Shown here: positions 7,266 to 13,835 of the stretch, one piece after another
How positions within the stretch are numbered: position 1 is the stretch's first letter
How the letters are laid out: each line of letters opens with the position of its first letter
Source: Terriglobia bacterium
GTDB taxonomy: Bacteria > Acidobacteriota > Terriglobia > UBA7540
Length of the DNA: 14,770 nt
Direction of reading: 5' to 3'
NCBI GenBank assembly: GCA_020072905.1
Contig: JAIQGB010000054.1
Coordinates: 1-14,770 of the forward strand
Translations under genes and position numbers: made by a program
The notes under the pieces: generated by a model
The model's database searches: none
Seen by the model: the letters and a program-made list of their open reading frames with translations, nothing else
What the model was told of the DNA's origin: nothing

Positions 7266-9311
7266 ATGAAGATTTCTTTAGGCTGGCTTAAAGAATTCGT
7301 GGAGGTCCCCGCCGAGCCGCGCGAGCTTCGGCGCGACCTCACCATGCTCGGGCTGAACGTGGAGTCCATCTCCGCGGCGCGCGACGGCTGGGTGCTGGAC
7401 GTCGAAGTGACCACGAACCGGCCCGATTGCCTCAGCCACTACGGCGTGGCGCGCGAGGCCGCGACGTTCTACCGCCGGGCACTGAAGCCGCTGGAGTTTC
7501 CGGTGAAAGAATCGGCCGAGCCGGCCTCGAGCGAGATCGCCATTGAGATTGCCGACCCGGACCTGTGCGGGCGTTACTGCGGGCGCGTCGTTCAGAACGT
7601 CGAGGTCAAACCTTCGCCCGAGTGGCTCCAGAAGCGGCTCGAAGCGGTGGGCCAGCGGCCCATCAACAACGTCGCCGACGTCACGAACTACGTTTTGATG
7701 GAGCTGGGCCATCCGCTGCACGCCTTCGATCTCTCCCGCCTCCGGCAGCGCAAGATCATCGTGCGTCGCGCCAAGACGGGCGAACATCTGCGCACCCGCG
7801 ATGATGTTGATCGGGCGTTGGGTTCCGAGAATCTGGTGATTGCCGACGCGCAGCGCGCTGTGGCGCTGGCCGGGGTGATGGGCGGCGAAGACTCGGAGAT
7901 CTCTTCCTCGACGCGCGCTGTTCTGCTGGAGAGCGCCTGGTTCGAGCCCGTCTCGATTCGGCGCACCGCCAAGGCGCAGGGAATGCACACCGAGGCGTCC
8001 CATCGCTTCGAGCGCGGCGCGGACATTCAGATGGCGCCGGTGGCCCTCGATCGCGCGGCAACGCTCATCGCCGAGCTTGCGGGCGGAGAAATCCTCCGCG
8101 GTATGGTGGACGTTTATCCTCGGCGCGAACTCCATGAACCCTTGCTCCTGCGGCGCAGCATCATCCTGCGCGTCCTGGGAGCGGAAATCTCCTGGGAGGA
8201 GGTCGAGCGCATCTTGCGCGGGCTGGGCTTCGAGACCGAGCGCCGGGGAACGGAAGGCTGGCGGGTGACGCCCGCGTCGTTCCGCCTGGACGTTACGCGC
8301 GAAGTGGACCTCGTGGAAGAGGTGGCGCGGCACTACGGCTACGACAAGCTTCCCACGCGTTTGCGGTCGGCTCCGCCGCGGGTCGAGAAAGATCTGGTCA
8401 GGGAGAAGGAACTCGCCATCTCGGCGCGGCTGGTGGCGCTCGGATATCGCGAGATCATTCCCTCTTCCATGGTGGACCCCGCGGAAAATGCCCGCTTCAC
8501 GGACCGCCCACCGGTCGTGCTGGCCAATCCGCTCAGCCAGGAAGCTTCCGCGCTGCGTTCGAGCCCCATTCCCAGCATGCTGCGCGCGCTGCGCTGGAAC
8601 CTAGACCGCGGCCAGAACGATGTCCGGCTCTTCGAGGTCGGGAAGACCTACAGCCCGCGTGCCGAAGGTCTGGCGGACGAGCGGCGCGTTCTCACGCTTG
8701 GGCTCACTGGCCACCGGAAGCCTGTGGCGGTCTATGAGGGCGAGAAGGAGAAGGTTGTCGGCATCTTCGACTTCAAGGGGGATATCGAGACGCTCCTGGA
8801 GGCTTTCGAGATTCCTGGTCTGCGATTCGAGCCGGAGGGCTGCCGCTACTTCGACTCCGCTCAGGGCGGCCGATTGGTCGCGGCCGCAGGGACATTTGCC
8901 GTTTTCGGCCGACTGGACGCCGCGACGATGGACTACTACAAGCTGCGCCAGGATGTGTGGCTCGCCGACGTCGATCTGGATTTGCTGCTCAAGACTTCTC
9001 TCAGGACGTTCACCTTCCGGGAATTCTCGAGATTCCCGGCCGTGGAGCGTGACTTCTCCTTGCTGGTTCCGGAGGGCAGGTCGTACCACGAGATCGAGGG
9101 CGCGGTGCGTGGCCTGGGACTCGAGACTCTGCAAAGCCTGAGCCCAGGAGACGTCTTTCGCGGCGGAGCCATCGCGGCTGGACATTACAGCTTGCTTCTG
9201 CGTGTCGTTTTTCAGAGCCCCACTCACACCTTGACCAGCGAGGAAGTGGCGGGCATGAGCCAGCAAGTGCTCGGAGCATTGGAGCGGTTGGGAATTCGGC
9301 TGCGAACCTGA
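7266..9311 (+). CDS. pheT: Phenylalanyl-tRNA synthetase beta subunit, short form without the EMAP/tRNA-binding insert
   Basis: PheT is the structural and editing partner of PheS. It starts MKISLGWLKEFVEV. After about 40 residues it passes directly to VLDVEVTTNRPDCLSHYGVARE, so the OB-fold tRNA-binding domain that normally lies between these parts (roughly residues 40-150 in E. coli) is absent. This accounts for 681 residues against ~795. The B3/B4 editing region follows at about 100-260 (RPINNVADVTNYVLMELGHP, SHRFERGAD), then B5 at about 290-360, the inactive synthetase-like domain at about 375-570 (NPLSQEASALRSSPIPSMLR, LFEVGKTY), and the C-terminal ferredoxin-like anticodon-binding domain from about 587 (RFPAVERDFSLLVPEG). 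No internal frameshift is seen, so the short form looks natural. Confidence 0.97.
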   Translation: MKISLGWLKEFVEVPAEPRELRRDLTMLGLNVESISAARDGWVLDVEVTTNRPDCLSHYGVAREAATFYRRALKPLEFPVKESAEPASSEIAIEIADPDLCGRYCGRVVQNVEVKPSPEWLQKRLEAVGQRPINNVADVTNYVLMELGHPLHAFDLSRLRQRKIIVRRAKTGEHLRTRDDVDRALGSENLVIADAQRAVALAGVMGGEDSEISSSTRAVLLESAWFEPVSIRRTAKAQGMHTEASHRFERGADIQMAPVALDRAATLIAELAGGEILRGMVDVYPRRELHEPLLLRRSIILRVLGAEISWEEVERILRGLGFETERRGTEGWRVTPASFRLDVTREVDLVEEVARHYGYDKLPTRLRSAPPRVEKDLVREKELAISARLVALGYREIIPSSMVDPAENARFTDRPPVVLANPLSQEASALRSSPIPSMLRALRWNLDRGQNDVRLFEVGKTYSPRAEGLADERRVLTLGLTGHRKPVAVYEGEKEKVVGIFDFKGDIETLLEAFEIPGLRFEPEGCRYFDSAQGGRLVAAAGTFAVFGRLDAATMDYYKLRQDVWLADVDLDLLLKTSLRTFTFREFSRFPAVERDFSLLVPEGRSYHEIEGAVRGLGLETLQSLSPGDVFRGGAIAAGHYSLLLRVVFQSPTHTLTSEEVAGMSQQVLGALERLGIRLRT

Positions 9312-9377
9312 CGGGCGCGGCGGACTCTGGCCGCATCGGACGGAATCGGCATCCAACCAGGACTGGGAAAAGGCGTC

Positions 9378-9602
9378 GTGACGGACTTCTACGATTCTTT
9401 CCAGGCTCTCGAAGAAAAGCTGCTGAAGGCCGCGGAGATCTTCAAGCGCAGCCAGGAAGAGAAGCGGGCGCTGCGCACAGAACTCGAGGCGCTGGAGCGC
9501 GAAGTCGAGACGCTTCGCCGCGAGCGTGACGACGTCCGTGCCCGCGTCGAGAAGATCCTCCAGCAGATCGACGTGTTGACAAAGGGCGACGCCGGCGGAT
9601 AA
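9378..9602 (+). CDS. zapB: ZapB-like coiled-coil cell-division protein
   Basis: This 74-residue protein starts at GTG and is almost entirely a heptad-patterned, charged coiled coil (FQALEEKLLKAAEIFKRSQE, then LRTELEALEREVETLRRERD). That resembles the ZapB/DUF904 family, which joins ZapA and the FtsZ ring in cells that have it. Coiled coils are easy to confuse, so the call rests on size and position: it lies 66 bases after pheT and 45 bases before zapA, a pair that would work together. The ribosome-binding site is weak (GGGAAAAGG region). It is probably transcribed with pheT and zapA. Confidence 0.7.
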   Translation: MTDFYDSFQALEEKLLKAAEIFKRSQEEKRALRTELEALEREVETLRRERDDVRARVEKILQQIDVLTKGDAGG

Positions 9603-9647
9603 TAACCGCAGGGGAACAGCCCGCAGGCCAGGCCTTCGCAGCCGGGG

Positions 9648-9959
9648 ATGAGGCGCATCGTGATCAAAGCTCCCGACGGCATCCGGGTGGAGATTTACGA
9701 TCAGGAATACTTCATGCGGGGGGAACTCGACCCCGAATACATCCGCAAGCTGGCCGCGTACGTGGATGCCAAGATGCGGTCCATCGCCGAGCGCACCCAC
9801 ACGGTGGACTCGCTGCGCGTCGCGGTGCTGGCGGCTCTGAATATCGCGGATGAGTACCATCAGGTGAAAGGGAAATACGATGCCGCGACCCGGGAGCTCG
9901 GGCAGAAAGTGGAAGAGTGCCACGAGGTGCTGGACCGGTTCTTGAAAGAAGCCGTCTAG
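9648..9959 (+). CDS. zapA: Cell-division protein ZapA
   Basis: ZapA binds FtsZ and bundles its filaments at the division site. The 103-residue protein has the family pattern RVEIYDQEYFMRGELDPEYIRKLAAYVDAKM in the N-terminal globular part (about residues 13-43). Then come SLRVAVLAALNIADEYHQVK and a C-terminal helix (about 50-100) that forms the dimer coiled coil. Length agrees with the family (~100). ATG 9648 is used. GTG 9660, with GAGG six bases upstream, is a plausible alternative that would shorten it by four residues. The pheT-zapA neighbourhood is common in bacteria, and in many of them the 6S RNA gene follows zapA, as seems to be the case here. Confidence 0.92.
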   Translation: MRRIVIKAPDGIRVEIYDQEYFMRGELDPEYIRKLAAYVDAKMRSIAERTHTVDSLRVAVLAALNIADEYHQVKGKYDAATRELGQKVEECHEVLDRFLKEAV

Positions 9960-9984
9960 ACTTTTCCGCGCCCGCTGCAGGGTG

Positions 9985-10125
9985 GAAGTTCGAGCACCGC
10001 GATTGCCGCGCCAAGACCTTTCCAACTTACGTCTCCATAGTGGGATGATCTCTGCGGCGCGGATCTCGCCTGCCGCCGAGATTCCAGCAAGGGTTCCTGC
10101 GCACAAGCGCGCCGGAGTGAAGGAA
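9985..10125 (+). ncRNA. ssrS: Candidate 6S RNA (RNA polymerase regulator)
   Basis: The 171-base zapA-ymdB gap folds into one long bulged rod. The outer stem pairs CGCG 9998-10001 with 10108-10111, TTG 10003-10005 with CAA 10104-10106, GCGC 10008-10011 with 10099-10102, and CCTT 10017-10020 with AAGG 10089-10092. A large internal bubble follows, mostly on the 5' side (10021-10047). The apical hairpin pairs ATCTC with GAGAT (10048-10052/10078-10082) and GCGGC with GCCGC (10054-10058/10072-10076). Closing stem, central bubble and apical stem are the 6S layout, which mimics an open promoter and sequesters the housekeeping RNA polymerase. A position just downstream of zapA is the classic ssrS location. 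Ends are approximate. No sequence signature was matched, so another structured RNA is possible. Confidence 0.55.
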
Positions 10126-10130
10126 ACGTT

Positions 10131-10925
10131 GTGAGCTCGACCGCGAGAATCCTGTTTATCGGCGACATCTGCGGGCATCCCGGCCGGCGCGCGGTGAAAG
10201 AGCTTCTACCCGGGCTGGTGGCCGAATTTGCGCCCGACCTCGTCCTCGCCAATGGTGAGAACGCGGCGGGAGGTTTCGGCATTACGCCGGGCCTGGTCGA
10301 AGAGTTGCTCGACCTGGGCATCGCCGTCCTCACCTCCGGGAATCACATCTGGGACAAGAAGGAAATCCTTCCCTACCTGGCCGACCACGCCGATGGCCGG
10401 CTCCTGCGGCCCGCCAACTATCCCGGCGACGCGCCGGGGCACGGAATCTACATCGGCCGAACGCACGCCGGCCTGGATTACGCCGTGCTCAACGTGCAAG
10501 GCCGCGTCTTCATGCCCGCCATTGATTGTCCGTTCCGCACCGCGGACGCTCTGCTCGAGAAGATTCCCGCGCAGGTCAAGGTCCGCATCGTGGACGTGCA
10601 CGCCGAAGCGACGTCCGAGAAGCGCGCCCTCGGCTGGTACCTCGACGGCCGCGCCACCGCCGTCGTCGGCACGCATACGCACATTCCCACCGCCGACGAA
10701 ACCGTCCAGCCGGGCGGCACAGCCTACATCACTGACCTGGGGATGACGGGGCCGTACGACTCGGTGATCGGCATCGAGAAGAACTCCATCATCCGCAAGT
10801 TCCTGGACCAGATTCCCGCGCGCTTCGAGGTGGCGAAAGGCGACGTCCGCCTGAGCGGCGTGCTGATCGAAGCCGACCGCGAATCCGGCCGCGCCCTCTC
10901 CATCGAACGAATCCTGCGCAAGTGA
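10131..10925 (+). CDS. ymdB: YmdB-type metallophosphoesterase (TIGR00282 family)
   Basis: This 264-residue cytoplasmic phosphodiesterase has a dinuclear metal centre. The ligand set is complete and in order: GD (Asp12), NGEN (41-44, Glu43), GNH (Asn71, His72), the VHAEATSEKRA block (His157) and GTHTHIPT (His182, His184). ITDLGMTGPYDSVIG and ending LSGVLIEAD are also typical. Length equals the B. subtilis protein. There YmdB influences biofilm and motility decisions, hydrolyses cyclic nucleotides and is usually encoded beside RNase Y. No RNase Y gene adjoins it here. It starts at GTG with AAGGAA a few bases upstream. The candidate 6S RNA precedes it directly. Confidence 0.93.
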   Translation: MSSTARILFIGDICGHPGRRAVKELLPGLVAEFAPDLVLANGENAAGGFGITPGLVEELLDLGIAVLTSGNHIWDKKEILPYLADHADGRLLRPANYPGDAPGHGIYIGRTHAGLDYAVLNVQGRVFMPAIDCPFRTADALLEKIPAQVKVRIVDVHAEATSEKRALGWYLDGRATAVVGTHTHIPTADETVQPGGTAYITDLGMTGPYDSVIGIEKNSIIRKFLDQIPARFEVAKGDVRLSGVLIEADRESGRALSIERILRK

Positions 10926-11007
10926 AGCCCGGGGTCCCAGTGTCCCTCGTCTCCATCCACTGCCTGGGGGCGCCCCCTTATCTGCCCGCAGCCTTGCTCA
11001 ACCGAAC

Positions 11008-11080
11008 GATCAATGGCCTCGCGATGATCAATTCCTGACGATTGATCACCTTGACAAGCACTCCCCCTCGATCAACGATC
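11008..11080. other. Cluster of five GATC sites upstream of a DpnA-like methyltransferase gene
   Basis: GATC occurs at 11008, 11026, 11044, 11070 and 11077, five times in 73 bases, within GATCAAT/ATTGATC contexts. The sites at 11008, 11026 and 11044 are exactly 18 bases apart. The 161-base stretch 10926-11086 has no gene. It also contains the perfect palindrome GGGGGCGCCCCC near 10967, without a T run. If the downstream enzyme methylates GATC, the cluster could let it sense methylation at its own promoter. This is inference from sequence only. Confidence 0.5.
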
Positions 11081-11086
11081 CGGAAT

Positions 11087-11145
11087 GTAGGGGCGATTCA
11101 TGAATCGCCCTCTTGCGGCGGGGGCAATTCGTGAATTGCCCCTAC
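11087..11145. repeat. REPIN/BIME-like two-hairpin element (GTAG…CTAC)
   Basis: This 59-bp unit begins GTAGGGGC and ends GCCCCTAC. It contains the perfect 20-bp palindrome GGGCGATTCATGAATCGCCC (11091-11110) and then GGGGCAATTC-GT-GAATTGCCCC (11121-11142). The two hairpins are inverted relatives of each other, each with GTAG at its foot. It is the same plan as the elements at 5897 and 14337, with different stems. It lies just upstream of the heptamer array and the methyltransferase start. Confidence 0.8.
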
Positions 11146-11166
11146 CAATCTGCGCCACCTGCGGAT

Positions 11167-12291
11167 ATGACAGAACTCCTCCATCCCGAATCCCGAAACC
11201 CGAACCCCGAATCCCGGGGCCTGAATCCTGAATCCCGAATCCTGAATCCTGCTTTCCACGACCCCAAACATCACATCAAAATCTATCAAGGCGATTGCCT
11301 GGAAATTCTCGCGGCGATTCCCGAAAACTGCGTGGACCTGATCTTCGCCGACCCGCCGTATTTCCTCTCCAACGACGGCATCACCTGCCACGCCGGACGC
11401 ATGGTGAGCGTCAACAAAGGCGAGTGGGACCGCTCGCGCGGCCCAGACGCCAATCACGAATTCAACCGCGCCTGGCTCGCCGCCTGCCAGCGCGTGCTCA
11501 AGCCCCATGGCTCGATCTGGGTGAGCGGCACCGCGCACATCATCCATTCCGTCGGCTTCGCCATGCAGCAACTGGGCTTCAAGCTGTTGAACGATATCTC
11601 CTGGGTCAAGCCCAACCCGCCGCCGAATCTTTCCTGCCGCTACTTCACCCACGCCACGGAAACCCTCATCTGGGCGGCGAAGAATCGGAAGAGTAAGCAC
11701 ACGTTCAATTACAAGCTGATGCGCGAGCTTGCCGGCGGCAAGCAGATGAAAAGCGTTTGGCAGATTCCCGCCCCCGACCGCGACGAGAAACGCTTCGGCA
11801 AACACCCCACGCAGAAGCCCGTGGCGCTGCTCGAACGCATCCTGCTCGCCGCGTCGAACGAGGGCGACCTGGTCCTTGACCCGTTCATGGGCAGCGGGAC
11901 TACGGCGGTGGCGGCGCTGCGTCTGCGGCGGACGGCTTTGGCAATCGAGCAGGACAGCGACTGGGTTCAACTCGCGCTGGTAAGAGTCACGCGCGAGTTA
12001 ATCTGTGTTTTCGCTACGGCTGAATCCTTCCAATCTAGCCTTGATCTCCGAGCCGTTTTTGTGGATCGATCCATCGAAGAGGCTGCTTCGGTGCATATGG
12101 CGCTCACATCCAAGCTCGTGCATCGAGAGCGCAAGTATTTCTTCGTGGGCGCTTGCCGTCGCGAGGTGGTCTATTCCGTTGTTGCCGATTCCTTGGAAGA
12201 AGCCTGGAAGAGTTTTCAGTCCAGCCCGCAGCGAACCGACCAAATCCTCTCCGTCATCAAAACCGAAACGGAGATTTACCTCGCGCAATGA
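11167..12291 (+). CDS. Beta-class DNA methyltransferase, DpnA-like (N6-adenine or N4-cytosine), with an extra C-terminal region
   Basis: From ATG 11167 this is a 374-residue S-adenosylmethionine-dependent DNA methyltransferase. The catalytic motif DPPYFLSNDG (62-71) precedes the cofactor motif DPFMGSGTT (238-246), the beta-class order. GRMVSVNKGEWD (77-88), NLSCRYFTHATETLIWA (154-170) and GKHPTQKP (211-218) closely resemble the DpnA/M2.DpnII group as I recall it. That group methylates adenine in GATC, so GATC is the best guess for specificity. The first ~30 residues (PESRNPNPESRG…) are encoded by a heptamer repeat and are unlike the family, so the real start is uncertain. A TTG at 11113 is an alternative, and no Shine-Dalgarno is visible. 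Residues ~275-374 are an unrecognised C-terminal extension. The gene converges on the nuclease gene 52 bases downstream. Confidence 0.88.
   Translation: MTELLHPESRNPNPESRGLNPESRILNPAFHDPKHHIKIYQGDCLEILAAIPENCVDLIFADPPYFLSNDGITCHAGRMVSVNKGEWDRSRGPDANHEFNRAWLAACQRVLKPHGSIWVSGTAHIIHSVGFAMQQLGFKLLNDISWVKPNPPPNLSCRYFTHATETLIWAAKNRKSKHTFNYKLMRELAGGKQMKSVWQIPAPDRDEKRFGKHPTQKPVALLERILLAASNEGDLVLDPFMGSGTTAVAALRLRRTALAIEQDSDWVQLALVRVTRELICVFATAESFQSSLDLRAVFVDRSIEEAASVHMALTSKLVHRERKYFFVGACRREVVYSVVADSLEEAWKSFQSSPQRTDQILSVIKTETEIYLAQ
11184..11250. repeat. Tandem heptamer array (TCCYGAA, nine units) overlapping the methyltransferase N-terminus
   Basis: Nine consecutive 7-bp units of consensus TCC(C/T)GAA run from 11184 to 11246, plus a partial unit. 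Two central units are degenerate (TCCCGGG, GCCTGAA). The unit matches the right arm of the rpmI-rplT repeat (ACCYGAA). Because 7 is not a multiple of 3, each added or lost unit would shift the frame of the overlapping methyltransferase gene if translation starts at 11167. Confidence 0.85.
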
Positions 12292-12343
12292 ACCTGACCG
12301 GGGCGAGGCAAAGCGAGTTTAGATTGACCAAGGCTGCTCTGTA

Positions 12344-13060
12344 TCAGCCAGCCCATTTTTGCTCCAAGGCGATTGCCTCGTTAGCCTTCGTGTGCATGTC
12401 AGCGACAACATCGTAGCTTGTGAACATCGTTCTCTTTACAAGGGACAGGAATAAAGGATGGGCAAGTTTAGATTCGAACTCGCTCTTGCGTACTGCAGGC
12501 GCTGCCACCCTGAACTTTGCGTAGAACGCATCGAACAACACAAACTTCAGAAACGCCCCGTTCATGTCGGTTGTGTTCTCCACCTCGATAAACTCCAACG
12601 GAAATTTCCGCTCACTGAACCAAATCACATCGACCCCAGCGGCCCGCTGCACGACCTCAGGAAAGGTAAACGGGTAGATGTCTTCAACCGTAACCAAGCT
12701 GCCCAGGGGTTTCCCCAGAAACACTTTCCCCCGGTCCTGCTTCGGCACAAATGTTCGATATTTCTTAAGATTGCCAAGCTCCACAAGCAAACCTTGGTAG
12801 TACGTATGGTCACTATCGGGCTTTGGCTTCGTCGTGAGGTCAGCCGGCAGCTTGTTTTTGGCTTCCAACAATGCCCACAGCCCTGGTCGAATTCGGAAGA
12901 AACACTTGGGGTCTTGGACAATGCGGTTGATCGATTTGAACGGAGTCTTTGTTTCCCACTTCACGCCGGGGATTTTCAGCGCTTCTTTGTAAAGGTGGCC
13001 GAGCGTCGCATAGCCGCCATTAGTTCGCATCGCCTCGACAACTGCTTCTCGTTGGTTCAT
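12344..13060 (-). CDS. HARE-HTH domain protein with PD-(D/E)XK-like region, probable restriction endonuclease
   Basis: From ATG 13060 the protein has 238 residues. Residues 1-66 match the HARE-HTH winged helix (AVVEAMRTNGGYATLGHLYK, then CFFRIRPGLWALLE), a DNA-binding module found in restriction enzymes and chromatin factors. The second half has LLVELGNL (Glu94), VDVIWF (Asp144) and FIEVEN (Glu159, Glu161), an E…D…ExE arrangement compatible with a PD-(D/E)XK nuclease. A GTG at 13129 would add 23 residues, but that stretch falls in a palindromic element and is rejected. The gene is convergent with the methyltransferase, 52 bases apart, and the pair is read as a restriction-modification system. 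Base composition is less GC-rich than the thrS block, suggesting transfer. Catalysis and cut site are unproven. Confidence 0.75.
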   Translation of the reverse strand: MNQREAVVEAMRTNGGYATLGHLYKEALKIPGVKWETKTPFKSINRIVQDPKCFFRIRPGLWALLEAKNKLPADLTTKPKPDSDHTYYQGLLVELGNLKKYRTFVPKQDRGKVFLGKPLGSLVTVEDIYPFTFPEVVQRAAGVDVIWFSERKFPLEFIEVENTTDMNGAFLKFVLFDAFYAKFRVAAPAVRKSEFESKLAHPLFLSLVKRTMFTSYDVVADMHTKANEAIALEQKWAG

Positions 13061-13081
13061 GGGGCGGAGAATACCATGCTC

Positions 13082-13170
13082 GTAGCCACGGCCAAGGCCG
13101 GTCTGACCGTAGGCTTTTCGCGTGTTCACGAACCCACGGTTAATCCGAAGAAGCGATGAACCGTGGCTAC
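13082..13170. repeat. REPIN/BIME-like element with GTAGCCACGG ends (copy A)
   Basis: Perfect 10-bp inverted ends GTAGCCACGG (13082-13091) and CCGTGGCTAC (13161-13170) enclose 89 bp. The left hairpin pairs GCCACGG with CCGTAGGC (one bulge, ending 13114). The right hairpin pairs CCACGG (13135-13140) with CCGTGG (13161-13166). Its first 58 bases match 14073-14130 at about 46 positions. It occupies the region upstream of the nuclease gene and so helps define that gene's start. Confidence 0.8.
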
Positions 13171-13491
13171 CACTGCTCGTCCCACGTCACGGAGTTGGCG
13201 GCTCGCTTGCCAGGCCGGTATCATCAGGGCGTAAGCCTACCATCTATTGTCCGGACGTAGGGCTGTGCCATTTTGCTCAGGGGCTTGGTCAACCTTGGAC
13301 AGACAGTACATCGCCGAAGGAAACATCATGCAAGAGGTCGCTCGGTGCAGAGGCGAGCCGGTACACACCTCCTTCGGTTAGACGTCGGCGATAAGCCGCT
13401 ACGCCCAGCTCAGCCTCAAAAGCGGAAGATGAATGATGCCAAGGCCAAACAACCCAGACAAGAACTTCAAGACTTAAAGCAGGAGGGTGAC
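13171..13491 (+). other. Non-coding stretch and probable csbD leader
   Basis: No convincing gene is seen in these 321 bases. A short ORF of 17 codons (ATG 13328 to TAG 13379-13381) follows GAAGG. Two pairings that exclude one another are possible in RNA: ATCGCCGA 13310-13317 with TCGGCGAT 13385-13392, or CCGAAGG 13314-13320 with CCTTCGG 13371-13377. They could form a regulatory leader for csbD, but this is weak evidence. The csbD frame is open through part of this stretch, with a possible earlier ATG at 13429, without a good ribosome-binding site. Confidence 0.35.
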
Positions 13492-13671
13492 ATGAAACCA
13501 AGTACTAAGCACCAGGCGAAAGGCAAGTTTCACGAAGTGAAGGGCAAGATCAAGGAGAAGGTGGGAAAAGCTACCAATAACCCGGATCTGGAGGTCGAAG
13601 GTAAGAACGAAAGGACAGCAGGTAAGATTCAGAAAAAGATCGGCCAAGTTGAAAAAGTTCTGGGGGATTAG
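13492..13671 (+). CDS. csbD: CsbD-family stress-response protein
   Basis: The 59-residue hydrophilic protein starts MKPSTKHQAKGKFHEVKGKI and continues KEKVGKATNNPDLEVEGKNE, then KIQKKIGQVEKVLG. This is the standard CsbD pattern of two amphipathic helices rich in Lys, Glu and Gly. The ATG lies just behind a strong AGGAGGGTGA (13481-13490), which decides the start over longer in-frame options. CsbD proteins are induced by general stress in Bacillus and are abundant in many soil bacteria, but their molecular role is unknown. It is followed 164 bases later by another small stress-type membrane protein. Confidence 0.93.
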   Translation: MKPSTKHQAKGKFHEVKGKIKEKVGKATNNPDLEVEGKNERTAGKIQKKIGQVEKVLGD

Positions 13672-13835
13672 TAGGGTACGCTCGATCGCGAAGGGGCGGG
13701 AGGCTTCCCGAGGGCTTCAGTCGTACTGACCTGGCTTCCAGGCTGGAACGTCTTAGGCTCTGCGCGACAAGGGCTACGACTGCGGGCGGTGCCGGCCGAG
13801 ATCGAAGCCAGTCCTCAACTGAAAAGGAGATTCCC

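Noticed and set aside
8601..10178. 525-codon minus-strand open frame over pheT, zapB and zapA
   Set aside because: It covers three well-supported plus-strand genes and part of a structured RNA, and its translation is low-complexity without domain signs.
10960..10980. Intrinsic terminator after the ymdB-type gene at GGGGGCGCCCCC
   Set aside because: The palindrome has no loop and is not followed by a T run, so termination cannot be claimed.
11184..11250. CRISPR array
   Set aside because: The units are 7 bp and contiguous, with no spacers and no cas genes. It is a simple tandem repeat.
12332..12360. Bidirectional terminator between the convergent methylase and nuclease genes
   Set aside because: GGCTG/CAGCC is only 5 bp, and the T run starts 7 bases later within the nuclease coding end, which is too weak to report as a feature.
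13061..13129. Upstream GTG start for the HARE-HTH protein
   Set aside because: The extra 23 residues would be encoded by the repeat element at 13082-13170, which also occurs elsewhere without a gene. The domain begins right after ATG 13060.
12458..13159. 233-codon plus-strand frame opposite the HARE-HTH gene
   Set aside because: The minus strand encodes a recognisable winged helix and nuclease-like motifs. The plus frame gives no family pattern and runs into a palindromic element.
13273..13491. 73-residue N-terminal extension of CsbD
   Set aside because: Family proteins begin at MKPSTK, and the strong Shine-Dalgarno at 13481 points to ATG 13492.
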